Of a stretch of 5,381 nucleotides of DNA, positions 4,958-5,381 are shown piece after piece. The DNA lies in the NCBI GenBank assembly GCA_002363095.1, contig DEWC01000092.1:1-5381 (forward strand), written 5' to 3'. The notes beneath the pieces were generated by a model that worked only from the letters and a program-made list of their open reading frames with translations, was not told the origin of the DNA and made no database searches. This stretch comes from Ruminococcaceae bacterium UBA3220 (GTDB lineage: Bacteria > Bacillota > Clostridia > Oscillospirales > Acutalibacteraceae). Position 1 is the first letter of the stretch, and each line of letters begins with the position of its first letter. The translations under genes and the position numbers were made by a program.

Positions 4958-5381
4958 AAGGTTCTACCTCCCCTTGAAAGGCTTTAAGCCCGATTTTGAG
5001 CGCGAGTTCAAGTTTTTCGGCGTTTTCCGGCTCGTTTTCAATTCTTTCAAGCATTTTTGTTATAAAAACACCTTTAAGTGAGGTTTCGTTTTTTAGCGTC
5101 GAAAGGTCAAACTTGAGTACGGTTTTGTCACTCACCTTGGTGAAATAGGTACGGCTTTTCAATCTTTCGGTTATTTCCGATATATTAAGTTCCGCGTCCT
5201 GCGGGATCTCGCCCGTAAGTATGATTTTATATAAGTTTTCGCCGAAACTTTCCCCGTATGCCGATTTTATTTCGTCAATTGCTTTATCGATTATTTCGGA
5301 TGTGTTTTCAATTCCGGAAATGTCAACTTTTATGGCTATATGCTGTCGTTTGCAGGTCGGAACAAACCTAAGGTCGCAACG
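4944..5381 (-). CDS. SbcD/YhaO-like metallophosphoesterase (DNA repair exonuclease), C-terminal fragment
   Basis: The minus-strand frame is open from the window edge to a TAA at 4944-4946, giving 145 visible residues. A TTG at 5162 is internal, not the start. The visible part lacks the catalytic phosphoesterase motifs, which would lie upstream beyond 5381. It resembles the C-terminal capping region of YhaO/SbcD-type exonucleases in clostridia: FVPTCKRQHIAIKVDISG near the start, YKIILTGEIP (51-60), FDLSTLKNETSLKGVFITKM (91-110) and a final helix with ALKIGLKAFQGE (127-138). The immediate, overlapping SbcC/YhaN-like ATPase supports the call strongly, since these families are encoded and act as pairs: the nuclease cuts DNA in an ATP-gated manner. 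Identification is by recalled family pattern plus context rather than by active-site residues. Confidence 0.8.
   Translation of the reverse strand, partial: RCDLRFVPTCKRQHIAIKVDISGIENTSEIIDKAIDEIKSAYGESFGENLYKIILTGEIPQDAELNISEITERLKSRTYFTKVSDKTVLKFDLSTLKNETSLKGVFITKMLERIENEPENAEKLELALKIGLKAFQGEVEPFENQ
4967..4973 (-). promoter_or_regulatory. Ribosome binding site of the ATPase, inside the upstream gene
   Basis: On the minus strand GGGGAGG lies nine bases before the TTG at 4957. It is embedded in codons for the upstream protein's terminal GEV, so ribosomes finishing that gene would uncover and reach the ATPase start. It decides the TTG start, which also matches the family N-terminus MKINKIYI. 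Confidence 0.85.

Overview
This 5.4 kb window looks like a chromosomal segment of a low-to-mid GC Firmicute, most likely a gut-type clostridium (Oscillospirales/Ruminococcaceae-like). The evidence is strong Shine-Dalgarno sequences, near-perfect TTGACA-17-TATAAT promoters, TTG starts, a Firmicute-type L10 leader, a tetrahydrofolate riboswitch controlling folT, and a YhaO/YhaN-like exonuclease/ATPase pair. The taxonomic call is inference from these traits. No mobile element, CRISPR array, tRNA or rRNA was seen.

Layout. (1) Positions 1-384 (+) hold the C-terminal end of an ABC exporter ATP-binding domain, cut by the window edge. (2) Positions 385-665 hold a possible weak terminator, a consensus promoter and an L10 leader that ends in an attenuator terminator. 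(3) rplJ (L10) and rplL (L7/L12) follow, closed by a strong intrinsic terminator. (4) Only 2 nt after that terminator's U-tract lies a second consensus promoter. It drives a THF-I riboswitch and a possible Shine-Dalgarno-masking expression platform in front of folT, the folate-binding S component of an ECF transporter. (5) A bidirectional terminator separates folT from a convergent minus-strand operon. (6) That operon encodes the C-terminal end of a SbcD/YhaO-like metallophosphoesterase (cut by the right edge) and, overlapping it by 14 nt, a complete 779-residue SbcC/Rad50/YhaN-like ATPase.

Three of the four complete genes are controlled by RNA visible here. rplJ-rplL should be feedback-controlled by the L10(L12)4 complex through premature termination. 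folT should be turned down when reduced folate is plentiful. The nuclease/ATPase pair appears translationally coupled and probably acts on DNA as a complex.

The most interesting point is the ATPase. Where Rad50/SbcC has a zinc hook at the tip of its coiled coil, this protein has a strongly hydrophobic double segment almost exactly at its midpoint and no CxxC. This suggests a membrane-anchored SMC-like machine. It also appears to lack the usual Q-loop glutamine. I see no clearly new multi-gene system; the unusual features are details of known families.
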